Below are positions 46,301 to 54,435 of a stretch of DNA of 64,000 bases, piece after piece (position 1 is the stretch's first letter; each line of letters opens with the position of its first letter). The translations under genes were made by a program, and so were the position numbers. The notes below the pieces were generated by a model. It ran no database searches. It was given only the letters and a program-made list of their open reading frames with translations, and was not told the origin of the DNA. The stretch is taken from assembly GCA_964036295.1 (NCBI GenBank), contig OZ038463.1, positions 992,001-1,056,000 of the forward strand. Reading direction: 5' to 3'. Source of the DNA: Plumapathes pennacea. Taxonomy: Eukaryota; Cnidaria; Anthozoa; Antipatharia; Myriopathidae.

Positions 46301-48885
46301 GAACTCTGTTGGTTTGTGTCTGTCTGACAGTGAAGCAGACCATATCACAAAATAAAAACTAGTGAACGGTAAATTGAGGGTGGAATTTTGTAATTATGAT
46401 GTTCAGTACTCTGTGAACTTGTAGTTGACACTATTTCATTTACTTAGCTGTCTGCTTGTGTCCTGCAGGAGGAATCTTCATCAAACTGGAAGCGGAAAAA
46501 GCAAAGAGAGCAAGAAGAGGAGAAACAAAGGTCAGTTGAAAAAAGAAAATCTTTAAGACATTTTGTTTGGTTGGTGGAAAATCTTTTTTTGTTGTTCCTT
46601 TGCCCTTTAGGTTTGCAAGTTTCAGTGAGCAAATCCTAACTTGCTGTACTATTGACATTTCAGATATGAAGAGGATAATTTACTGAGGCTACCTTCCAAA
46701 AAGAGACGAAAGGTAATTGTATGCAAAGCAGGGAATGTTATCGAAGGTTGTGAGAATTGTATTGAAAATATGTTCAGAAACCCCTGTGTGTAAAAATTGT
46801 TGTGCTGTGATGTGCTTTGCATGTGATTGGACACAACTTTAGAAGTCAAGGGAAACTGTCATTTGTTTTTGTGTCTAGGGAACTCAAGGTGCTTCTTCCA
46901 CGCTAAATGATTTGACTTCGTTCACTGATTTGTCAGTTCTGACCAGAAGCGGAGAAGACCCAACAGAGGTAAGCCAGTGTAACCACCTTAGCCCTTTCAC
47001 TCCCAAGTTCAAAATACAGATTCTCCCATCAATTTAAGAAGAAAATATGTGAGTGATGTAGTGAGAATTGATAGTCTAATCAGTATTTGAAGGGTCGTAA
47101 TTGACATTGATTCAGATTGTGATGTAAAACAACCGATCCCAAGCTGATTATCGTTTTTTGTTCAGGTGGGGGACGAGTCATTTGGAAAGTCCAGGTACTG
47201 TAAATCTGTCAGCCACTTGTTTCTTAGGATCATTGACCGTATCAACAAAGAAACAGATATCTGGTAAAAATTGTTGACGTCAAATAGGTCGAGCAATACA
47301 AAAAAAACGGGAGTTGCGGGGTGGTGTGGCTGAATGGTTAGGGCGCCGAACTTGAAATCCGGAGGTCCCAGGTTCAAGTCTCACTCTGACCACTGAATTT
47401 GAATGAATGACGCTGAATTTGCAACACGGTAGCCCTGAGTTCAAATCCTCGGCCACGTTATGTAAATAGCCGACTGGTTAGCCTCCGACCAGTTGGGGTT
47501 CTTTACAATTTTACGTTCAGTTTATGATATTTGGTTTCTGCATTTCAAGTCTCCCCAATTAGCACGGCAGTGCTAAATACATATGAAATACATCGAGACT
47601 TAAATAAAGTTATTTACTTATTGTTGTTTATGTAAACTGAATGTGTACACAGTTGAGGCGAATAAAAGTTGATCGTCTTAATTTTCTCTCTATGCACTTT
47701 TCTTCTGGTGCAGGTCGTCCGGACGCAAGTCAAAGTCAAAGGTTTGTTTTTGTCATTCTTGATTGAGCCGTCAGTGAGTTGCTACATTCATCATGTTGTC
47801 ATACTTTACTTTCTCCCGCGAGGCGCGTTAGTTTGGCAAAATACTCCAAAATAGACAGATTCTCGCTTCCCGAAAGAACAGTTATTCTGATGAGCTTGCG
47901 GTCTTTGACGTATAAAAGGGCCTCATGTTCTCATGTTCCTTAAACTTTGCAATTAGGAGCAGACTGAGTGTGGTCTCTGCTCCGGGGGGGCAGAGTTGAC
48001 GGTATGTATTTCAAATATTTCGGAATAGGAATAGAAAATATTTTCGGGTATTTTCTGCGTATTATTCCGCGTTTTCTTATTCCGGAATTTTCTCAATCTT
48101 AAAACAGAGAAACGAATGTAAAATGCAAAATTTTTTTCTATGTTGTTTCAGTGGAGACGGAAGTCGTCAGGAAACGCAAAGAAGAAAGGTGAGAGAGCAG
48201 AGCAAACTAACTTGACTTGGTATCCAGTTGGCTTTGGTGTGGTCTGTGGGACGCCTTTTTCTGCTTCACAAATTCTGCAGTTGAGAAAATGATTTGGTTT
48301 TGAGATTTGAACAGTAATCAAGCGGTGAGGGTGTGTGTGTGTGTGTGTGTGTGTGTTTTCCGCACGGATGATTCATCTGTTCAAAGTAGAACCAATTCCG
48401 AATTACTTTGGCTTCCGTTCGGATAAAAGTGCTATTGGTCCAGTAACCGGTTTGGTTCGATTTGAAAAGTATATAGACGAGATTTTCTTGCGATTGTTGT
48501 TTTACTATCTGACTCTTTGGTATTGCCCCCACCTGAACACATCCTTATTGCACCAGTAAATGATATACTGTATTTTGTTCTGTTATATCCTGTGTGACAC
48601 TCGTGTCGCTTGTGCTCCCCCTCCCCGGCCCCTTGTCCACTTTAACCCATTAGGTGTTCCAGTAAATTAATAAGTTACTTGTTGTGTATGACGTATGTTG
48701 TGCGTCCTACACGGTCCATCAGCACTGTATATAATATGAATCCAAATAAAAATGCTCCCTCCCTCCTTCTCCAATTTAGGGAATGCGATTTTAATAGATG
48801 GCTAATATTATTCAGTGACAACAATCATTAAATTGTTGATTTTTGCGGATTTGTTGCAGGTGGGCTAAAGCGGCGACGAAGATGA
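34377..48885 (+). CDS. NGDN: Neuroguidin (Sas10/Utp3/C1D-family nucleolar protein)
   Basis: Seventeen exons join in phase: 34377-34391, 34480-34536, 35200-35271, 35735-35775, 43677-43773, 44152-44236, 44375-44430, 44785-44872, 45185-45280, 46007-46038, 46469-46530, 46664-46712, 46879-46968, 47166-47194, 47714-47741, 48152-48188, 48860-48885 (960 nt, 319 aa; human 315). NGDN homologues act in small-subunit ribosome biogenesis and, in vertebrates, bind eIF4E in neurons. The Sas10/C1D region includes GVSFLEVKFHLLL, LEKLRPIDQKMKYQIDKLIK and DNDPLRFKPNPENM. It is followed by VYVPPKVAAVPY, a charged coiled-coil-like region, LNDLTSFTDLSVLT and a basic tail ending KRRRR. Intron 4 is enlarged to nearly 8 kb by a BEL/Pao insertion in the same orientation, yet the reading frame of the gene is intact. 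Confidence 0.95.
35903..36062. repeat. Degraded CACTCCCAAG-family MITE in NGDN intron 4
   Basis: Contains cactcacaag, gctcaccagaaatatatga and a gcatcactcagg stretch in the order seen in the full-length copy at 14676-14885, with many differences. Confidence 0.5.
36201..36573 (+). repeat. BEL/Pao 5' LTR
   Basis: 373 bp, TGTCGC...GCGACA, identical to the 3' LTR as far as I can read. Contains accatattaaacacacc near its 3' half; no clear TATA box or AATAAA signal. Confidence 0.93.
36675..43037 (+). CDS. BEL/Pao Gag-Pol polyprotein
   Basis: One 2120-residue frame. N-terminal coiled-coil and charged gag region (about 1-260), then a DUF1759-like gag core around 340-540. Cysteine-rich zinc-knuckle motifs CFRCLSSEHQANAC (about 628) and CEKCGSSLH follow. 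The aspartic protease region has IIDDQSNAS near 730 instead of the usual D-S/T-G triad, a variant I recall in cnidarian BEL elements. Reverse transcriptase shows YVDD near 1201. RNase H starts at SFSDASKDG (about 1387). Integrase has an HHCC zinc region (about 1735-1785), core residues in GCDVFGPW (about 1811) and RCDRGSNF (about 1877), and E in FGGIWERQIG (about 1927). The polyprotein is cut to copy element RNA into DNA and integrate it. No internal stop was seen, so it may be autonomous. Confidence 0.95.
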   Translation: MAESSETQTIPALALPANSNGLGEKRQRKPSRKALQNAIQLTTAELSRQAKALRTAADNVFASLREKSSADETKLHSPTKKYEEILNELESLYAQDKWGDTLDDAETILQSGRADLEYARAALNKARDIQFKEPVREGHIPRISRCSSRVSRGSSHSSSSSIRTKALAEAAVAKKQAEYDRLMAEKEHERRQREAEENRLREQRRAQHDRDMAILAADKVAAIADAKLAAIEMSLDEEENSSTSCRDAVSEDASHRTQQWINAQEIANRTKENTIAYMQYVTPQEVTDTSNPGKALSGAYKTPLDTPTPLRTVQQETPTRGQDRSFPQAIKVQTEDYTEAILATNKQLITSLARQSLPKCHPDTFGGDATLFYPWKSAFKAMIQNADIPPDQETNYLRQYTKGDAQRLVDSYRKRQHRDPSSLLKEVWTELEKRFGNTAVITNALLNKLSSAAKFNEKEREKLQMFADLCADVDSQLEILPSLACLNYPNTIKPIVEKMPRFLQSKWEKQVAEYAEKNHDAYPRFHDFTVMIGKQATLKNHPNIIAIGTPSPKETKPTGFLNGRSALRPDARTFVSSAKPLLGETTNKVNEKRHCPFHDTKGHDLANCKAFERKPLTTKTDWILRAGLCFRCLSSEHQANACTTTINCEKCGSSLHNTLLHREKKKPDTEDDGEELETTPDTGDNGEELRSACTAICRNRSGGLSCSKIVLLDVFQKDRPDLILRVYAIIDDQSNASMISPLLADRLGADGPREKFLLSTCSVEKEVKYGRRVTDLVVRSVEGEETKLPTLIECDHIPRDKNEIPTPAIASEFSHLKEIAHQIPPLDPNANVEILIGRDAPELLKVRAFKNGPPGAPWAQKLKLGWTVSGQVCLNRVGGPVHISTHRTAVDIPTPRWLCPDRGNGQPTAIREGPSPHGIAPCPNHFVIKEEYVGGGQIAPNVYRTTEDDNEASLSQEDRRFLDVMKHTTHKNKQGNWEMPLPFRSDDIRMPNNRSQAANRLNNLLRSFKRKPQLEKDYFAFMGKILDRGHAAQVPPDELSVEEEKDGGKSANTDRHGRIWYLPHFGVYHPKKPDQIRVVFDSSAEFRGVSLNKELLPGPDQMNNLLGVLVRFRQEDVALMCDVEQMFHSFYVNPEHRDFIRFLWFKDNNPSEEIVEYRMLVHLFGNVSSPAIATYGMRKTAEDGEEEFGSAAKEFVYNDFYVDDGLTSLPTDQKAIELLKNTQTMLATARLRLHKAVSNSVPVMEAIPIEDRGRNVRDLDLRHDSLPTQRSLGVQWDLERDTFTFHVILPEKPYTRRGVLSVINSIYDPLGLAAPVTLNGKLLLRQLVVMGKKSSDSPLGWDDPLPERLMSQWKSWRDTLVDLENIHVPRCYHPKDFGPVVRSEIHSFSDASKDGIGVVTYLRQVNESGEVNVAFLFGQARMAPLQPTTIPRLELCGAVLSSEAVRKLLKELRLPIHEIVFYTDSKVTLGYIQNDSRRFHVYVANRVQVIRNISDPSQWRYVNTASNPADLATRGVAAENLKDSKWLNGPEFLKETSSSVPVPEVVGLDTQDPEVRSQVVVHATEINEALGLGSERFTRFSRFTSLRRALAILITKIKAFKSERDNHKSRNPGEHVNNHNSKHQSSHKEPERVPRCPSVEELSQAEIVMITTVQSECFADEIGSVEVKSDSRDTEDHTHTRQKKITLKKSDLRPLDPFLDDQGVLRVGGRLRRSNLDFPEKHPAVLPKGHHLSRLIVRHQHEKVHHQGRQITHGAVRAAGYWIVGGHGVVSKVVSSCVTCKRLRGASLTQHMADLPSDRTETPPPFTNVGCDVFGPWTIQTRKLRGGAANSKRWGLVLTCLNSRAIHIEVLESMDTSAFLCALRRFLSLRGPAAIIRCDRGSNFIGGKSELDQALQEMDEGALKTYLADQGCKWLFNPPHASHFGGIWERQIGTIRRVLDAMLLELGGPQLTHELLTTLLAEVTAIVNARPIATIPSDAEEPQPLSPAMLLTLKTRPLLPLPGNFTSQDLYARRRWRRVQYLSDQFWVRWRREYLQSLQKWPKWNEHKRNLVAGDVVLIKDEQAHRNNWQLGKVVKSFTSDDGKVRKANILVCEEGVRKIYLRPISKLVLIVESQDSRSL
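43082..43454 (+). repeat. BEL/Pao 3' LTR
   Basis: 373 bp, identical to the 5' LTR by eye and followed directly by the second ACTTG target copy. It begins 44 bp after the polyprotein stop codon. Confidence 0.93.
45500..45649. mobile_element. Foldback MITE in NGDN intron 9
   Basis: The left end ctgttgcctatttcaaagtg and the right end cactttgaaacagaggcaac are imperfect complements with arms of about 27 bp including aggcct. About 150 bp, non-coding. Confidence 0.65.
45666..45791. mobile_element. MITE with TTAGGCCCGTTTCAAA ends, NGDN intron 9
   Basis: Ends ttaggcccgtttcaaa and tttgaaatgggcc are imperfect complements. Inner arms tgccgtgccgaactcaatg and cattgagttcggcacggca are perfect. A half-related copy (ggcccagttcaaacgttcgg) lies at about 52551-52570. 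Confidence 0.7.
46055..46200 (+). repeat. SINE-like fragment in NGDN intron 10
   Basis: Contains ttcttatatagcgcac followed by catggcactttacagt, a word pair common in animal SINE 3' regions. No promoter boxes recognised, so only a fragment. Confidence 0.35.
46988..47095 (+). repeat. Partial CACTCCCAAG-family MITE in NGDN intron 13
   Basis: Starts ccctttcactcccaag and runs through gtgagtgatgtagtgagaat, matching the family order; the far terminal repeat is missing. Confidence 0.7.
47313..47625 (+). mobile_element. SINE derived from tRNA-Ser(UGA), NGDN intron 14
   Basis: The head resembles a serine tRNA: A-box-like tggctgaatggttagggcg at about 47328, an anticodon region cttgaaatccgg (TGA), and a B-box-like ggttcaagtct at about 47371. 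It is followed by about 240 bp of unrelated body ending in an AT-rich aaataaagttatttactta tail. This head-body-tail layout is that of a tRNA-derived SINE transcribed by RNA polymerase III. It has the same orientation as NGDN. Confidence 0.75.
48331..48356. repeat. (GT)n microsatellite
   Basis: About 13 uninterrupted GT units in NGDN intron 16. Confidence 0.9.
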
Positions 48886-49140
48886 GAATTTTAAGGACCA
48901 AGAACATCGAACTACTGATCCTTGTACGTATATTTAAAAAGAAATTAAACAGCTCTGTCTTTTGACAGTTGCTTACGTTGTTGCGTGTAGTTTGGTTTGG
49001 TTTGAATTTTGCTGTTGGATTGGTCGACATAAAATGCAGACTTGGTACTAAGCAGACATAGGGAGGAGTACTCTTCAACTGACAGCGAGTCCAGTTAGTA
49101 GCTGGAGTAGTGCTATTTTCGGGTTGGGGAGCAAGCGAAA

Positions 49141-49512
49141 GTTCTTGAATAACACTCAAGCCGAAAAAAAGGGAGGCGAAAAAGGCGAAGAAGATGGGTA
49201 AAAAGGGGAACAAGAATGAAATCAAAAACTAAAAGAAAACAAGAAGGCAATCGAAAAAAAAAAGAAAGAAATAACAAAACTGCCAAAGAAGGAAGCAATT
49301 AGAAAAAGGAGAGCCCTCTTCTTCTTGAATAACACTCAAGCCGAAGAAAAGGGAGGCGAAGAAGACGAAGAAGGCGAAGAAGATGGGGAACAAGAATAAA
49401 ACCAAAAACTAAAAGAAAACAAGAAGGCAACCGAAAAAAAAAGAAAGAAATAACAAAACTGCCAAAGAAGGGAGCAATTAGAAAAAGAAGAAGAAGGAGA
49501 GCCCTCTTCTTC
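49141..49512 (+). repeat. Two tandem copies of a GA-rich unit of about 180 bp
   Basis: Copies beginning ttcttgaataacactcaagc at about 49141 and 49322 share the same order of words (gccgaagaaaagggaggcga, aaactaaaagaaaacaagaa, cataacaaaactgccaaag-like) with small indels. The flank then becomes a ctt/gaa-rich simple tract to about 49560. It lies just 3' of the NGDN stop and may be in its 3' UTR. Confidence 0.8.
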
Positions 49513-50347
49513 TTTTTCATCATCATCATCATCTTCTTCTTCTTCTTCTTTGGAAGAGGAAGAGGTTACATGCAGCTCATTGACGAACTGTTGCACGCAA
49601 TGATTGTGCCGTGTAGCGAACCTTCTTTCGACTGGCAGTATACTAGGGTTGTGAGTAGAAATCAAAACAGGAGACCAGATAACCTTACACAAATTTACTG
49701 GTTTATTCAATCGCACAAGCGAGATAACTTTTTTATGCTACTGCAAAGGTTTTGATCATGAAGTATGCACAAAAACACGAAATCTTCTCCAGTTGTGCAA
49801 ATGAGTATCACTTGTTTGAACACCCACACTCTCGAGCAATTGAACTTCTGCACCTAAAGGACGTTAAGAAGAACAAAGTTCCGTCAGTGGATACTTGTTC
49901 CAAAAAGGGTCATGCATGACTAAGGCGTTAGCTATGCCCAGTGCTTCTGCAAGTGCGTGGCAACAACAGAATATCCACTGACACATTTTTGATATACTAC
50001 TTCTATGTGAAACTAACTTGATAGTGGAGTCATTGTGCTAAAACGTGCGACTTCAAATACTTCTTTTGTGGGTCAGTGTGTAGACGTGGACGACATTTCG
50101 AGAAATTACGATTAGTTGTCTTTTTAAAAAGAAACGATTTAGGTCATAGGTTTTTATCCAGTTAGTATGTGTTTGTTGATCGATTTTATCGACACTAGAT
50201 TTTTATTCTTTAGATTATACTTGACAAATTTTACAATCAATATTGTAATTCTAGAATGTATGATTGGATTATTTTGGTTGGTATTGTAGTATGCGCATCT
50301 GAAAATTCTACGATTGATATCTTCGCAATACAAATAAATATATAATT

Positions 50348-50367
50348 GTTATTATTATTATTATTAC

Positions 50368-50422
<55 letters not shown>
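50348..50422. repeat. (ATT)n microsatellite
   Basis: About 25 near-perfect ATT units with one interruption (actatt). Confidence 0.95.
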
Positions 50423-50424
<2 letters not shown>

Positions 50425-50641
50425 GATGAAAATAAAAAGAACTTCGACAAAAACAGAACAAATTGGGCAACCTAAGAATAGGCAAAGTTACAGAGATATA
50501 ACTAGGAATTTGGAGGCACTCTTTGCTAGTTCCTTGAGTTGCCGTCGTCGTTCTAGTTTCTGGATCATCTTTTGGTTCGAAATAATGAGGTTTGTTTCGT
50601 ACAGAGGAAAAACTCTCATGGCCCTGTACAAAATGAACGAC

Positions 50642-51368
50642 TCACGTTGCAGAAATGTAACAACAATATTGACACTCAGTCCAGCTAAGCCTCCTTACAG
50701 ATCCATAACCTCTGGCAAAAGGATGCATCTCTGCTGAAGAACGACATCAAAAACAACAACAACAACAACAACAACAATAATAATAACTAAATAAAGCTCA
50801 GTCACAAGAAGTCGGCATCGTTTGGCTTGCGGAACAACACTGTGCTAATCGAAACTTGATGTACTTCTGTTTATTTATGAAGACTTGATTCGAAAGAAAA
50901 CAAAACGCCTGGTTTAACTATGATATTGTCTCCATCCTCCTTCAACACCAACTTGACTGTAAATTACTTAAACTACCTAAAAAAAAGCCTAAAAAAAGAA
51001 GCGCTACTTTCAACTCGTGTCATGCCTGCATGCTTATATAAGTTTTCAAACCAAAAAGGAAGAAAGAAATTGTGCTAAACGTTAACGCTATCAGTAGAAG
51101 TTGGCACGGGCGGAAAAATGAAATATATATATATATATATGCTCAAAACATCCAGCTCAATTGTGGAAAGTGCATTGGACTGGTTTGGAAGTATGAGGAC
51201 TTTTTGTATTTTGCACAGTGGCTTATTTATGTATGGAGATCTGTTTTATGAAAAGGCGAACATCATTGTCTGAAATGTTGATTATACCGGCTTACCTTTC
51301 TGACTCGGAGCAGCTTCACAAAAGCATGCTGCAACAAGAAAGATGCACAGAACCTGTAACAGTTTCAT
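50642..51368 (-). CDS. Candidate small secreted Cys-containing peptide (two exons)
   Basis: The exon 51368-51296 encodes a textbook signal peptide (MKLLQVLCIFLVAACFC then EAAPSQK) ending in a GT donor, phase 1. A downstream AG acceptor leads to an exon ending at the stop 50644-50642. The acceptor is a tandem CAGCAG, giving starts at 50733 or 50730, both in frame (54 or 53 residues). The mature part would be about 35 residues with a basic middle (ARGYGSVRRLSW) and a CxxCC cluster (ECQYCCY) near the end. A TATA-like ttataaaaaa lies about 90 bp upstream of the ATG, and a (GTT)n tract supplies the pyrimidine run. Function is not recognised: it could be a peptide hormone, a defence peptide, or not a real gene. 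No homologue is claimed. Confidence 0.45.
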
Positions 51369-51499
51369 GGTTTTATACTTTCTCGTACTAGTAGAAATGT
51401 CGTCCTGCTCTTTCGATGTTCAGACTAAAATGACTTATTCCACTAGATGGATGGCCGTTTTTTATAATCTGTCGGCGAGTTTTTTGCCATAATGCAGGT

Positions 51500-53340
51500 G
51501 TGGTATTTGATGTTGGATTACTAAATCGCTGCGGTCTATTTGTAGATAGATGGTGCGCATTATTTGATCGGCGAACGGTGATAATTGACCTTTCTTTATT
51601 CCGTTCTTATTCAAGACAATTTTGTATAACAAAGCACTTGGCCATTAGCCGCAACCGGTTAAACTAACTGGAATTTCCTTGTTTAACCAACGCAACACAT
51701 CACATTCAGCGGATGTTTAAATTGTTGCGGTTTCCCCAGTTTTAAAGACTTCCGACCGGTAGAGTTTATTTAATTTGGAAAAAAAATGGACTAATTAAAA
51801 ATATTCTCCTGGAATGAAAAGTCAACTCGTATCTGTTCAACTCGTGAAGTTGACCTCACAAATAAATAATATTAAAATGCACGCCTTTTTGTTATCATAC
51901 ACGAAAATCCCCATAATCGAACGAGCACAGAGTTATAGACTGAAATGTAATAAACTTTGTATAAAAGCAGCATTACGTATGAAACCGGAACATCCATGGC
52001 GCCATGAAAGTGTAGGCTGGTGCAAATGGATGTAAACCGTAGTAGTCCGTGGCGCCACTAAACACTCATTTATAGTTATGTTTTTCCGTCCAATTTAACT
52101 ATAGAAATGCAAAACAAAGCAGTCATCCATACGTTTTTTGTTTTCTTTAGTTGTTCGGATTTTGACGTTAATTTTCAGGGTTAGTTGAATTAACTATAAA
52201 TAGGTGCATGTGTTCAGTGTAAAAAGTCAGACTCAATGTATACTTGGAAAGCTGATTTCTAACAAAAAGCCTTTCACTGAATTTTTAAGTGAACTTTCCA
52301 GAAGTCTGAGTTTGAATTAAGACTTCTTTTCAAGAAGTTTTTAGATAGATCAATTGTCGTTAGCCGAGCACTTTTGCAGCCATACTTATCGTAATCCTTC
52401 GGTGTTTCACTTTGATTAAAGTAAATTAAAGTTGGGAGGACACAAGTATGGTCTAGCTGTTGTTTAAAAAGTGTTAATTATAATTTATCCATGCTTGGAT
52501 ACAGTGTTATTGGAATTCTGGTTGCTTTGTTTTTCTTAGCGCTGCTTCAAGGCCCAGTTCAAACGTTCGGAACTTTCACTGGGGTCGACTCGGCAGCGCG
52601 GCAGAATACAGTGCGCCTTTAGACGGATGTTACTAAAACGTGGAATGGGAAAAAAATCGGATTATAGAAGCCGACAGAGCTAAGTCGCATAGGGTTAGGG
52701 TTAGGTTTAGGTTATGGTTAGGATTAATCAATTGTTTTCATACGTTCAGCTACGGTCGCTTTTATTGTAAGCGCCGGCCTTTTGTACATGCACCAGTGGA
52801 TTTTGAAATGAAATATGTTATGATAATTTATACGAGTTTGCCGGCCCATGAAAACTGAACTCGACGTTTCACTGCACTACTGTGTCTCCCGACACGACTA
52901 TGCTCAGAGAAAATCAAATGACTAAAAAAGCAGCTTGTGGATACTTCAGCCGTTTGCGAGAAGCAAAATATCCTACGACCAGTCGTTTCTTTCCTGCACT
53001 ATTCACGAATTGGCCAAAAATTCCCAAAGCTAAGTTTTACCAAATATATGTATTTAAAATTATACTGACTCCAGCGTGCTTAAGTAAACTAAGCCTCTTA
53101 TCAAACTTTTGCGGTGCTGTTTTGTGCATACACTAACATTGATTAAGATAACACAGCTATTACTTGAAGTTGAAATGAAAATCCCAACGACTGTGATCTA
53201 AATAACGATAACTGGATTTTAAATCCCGAAACCCCAACGCTAACAGCTTTTCCCATGAATGAGAAATACACGCAAGCAGAAAAACGTATGCTAGTATCAA
53301 TGATAAAATGCTTTGCTCAAGCGTAACGCTTACAGTCACT
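51500..53340. other. No gene recognised
   Basis: AT-rich DNA without a supported exon chain. Noted only: a telomere-like tract at about 52690-52728 and a half copy of a ggcccagttcaaac MITE at about 52550-52580. Plus-strand frames at 51814-52035 and 52882-53136 have no recognised motif. Confidence 0.45.
52690..52728 (+). repeat. Short interstitial TTAGGG-like tract
   Basis: gggttagggttaggtttagg followed by ttatggttagg: about five degenerate copies of the metazoan telomere repeat unit in the middle of single-copy DNA. Confidence 0.6.
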
Positions 53341-53389
53341 ATTTGCCGTTTCGTGGATAAGTTTGAAGTGACGAGTACTCTTTGTGCTC

Positions 53390-53500
53390 CGATGAAGGGC
53401 TAGCTAATGCTCGAAACGTTAGATCAACTAAATTCTTAACGGCGTCTAGTTTTCACACAGCGACCTTCAGTCGATTCGTCATACGTCTTATTTTATTTAG
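53390..53500. repeat. Second 'gatgaagggct...cgaaacgtt' repeat fragment
   Basis: ctccgatgaagggctagcta followed by atgctcgaaacgttag resembles the word at 185-215. Possibly a Penelope-like element remnant, as for the copy at 1-345. Confidence 0.4.
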
Positions 53501-54435
53501 GCACTCAAGCCAAGTTCAGTCAATCAGTCTTGACCACTAAATCAAATTTGCCAACTGTATCAGAGTATATTGCGGTTGTCATGTGATCATAAGTCGAGTA
53601 TCCTGAGTGGATTGGCTAAAAGAGGCATTCTGAACCACAGTCCTTTGCGCCCCAAAAGCTTCAATCCGCCATTTTTAGGACCCCCCGAAAATGATCTTTC
53701 AGCCTTCATTTGACCTAAATCTGCTATTTACCTATCAGTTCCATAGATTTATATTTGTTCTGAGGAGCAAAGCCAACCGCACCGCCTAATCATGAATGCA
53801 CAGATATAAACAGACAATGAATAAACTACTTCACAATGATCATTCGATAGCAAATAGCAGTACATTCTACTTTTTCGGTATGAACGGGTGTCTGTCATGT
53901 ATATCTCTCTGATGAGCTTGGTATTATTTCTACATAAATGCAATAATTATGACCAACAGAAACAGTCTCCCACTCTTATCATCAGGCGAAGGCCCGGCGG
54001 GACCAAATCTCTCGCCCTCGCGAACTGCGCATGACTGTGAAAGTGGCCGCTTATTTTGCCTGAGAGGGCACCGTCAGCTGCAATTAAATTACTTTAGCAG
54101 TTGTTGAAGTACGTTCCTTCGTGTATCCCACATCGATTTGTTCAAATGTTAGTTTCCACCCTATTACCAGTGGAACTTTGGATTGCATACAGCTCATTGT
54201 AGAATACGTTGTCGTCGGACGTAATGTCAAAGACGTTGTTCAATTCGCATTTGTCCTCGCACTCCTACACAACAATCTTGGGAAATCTACGGCTGACTTC
54301 TCAAGAAGGCGTGTAAACTTTTGTCGCCGTTTGTTTTGCAGTGTTCTTCGTGTATTACACTTTAAAATTGTCAGTGACAATCGCGTCGTCTATTGGCAGA
54401 GAAAATGTAGCTGGCATGCCGCAAACGGAGTAGAA

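Noticed and set aside
47323..47395. Functional serine tRNA gene
   Set aside because: Stems are imperfect, the B box departs from consensus, and an unrelated AT-tailed body follows, as in a SINE.
49299..49716. Ser/Glu/Asp-rich minus-strand frames
   Set aside because: Translations of the GA/CTT simple-sequence tracts.
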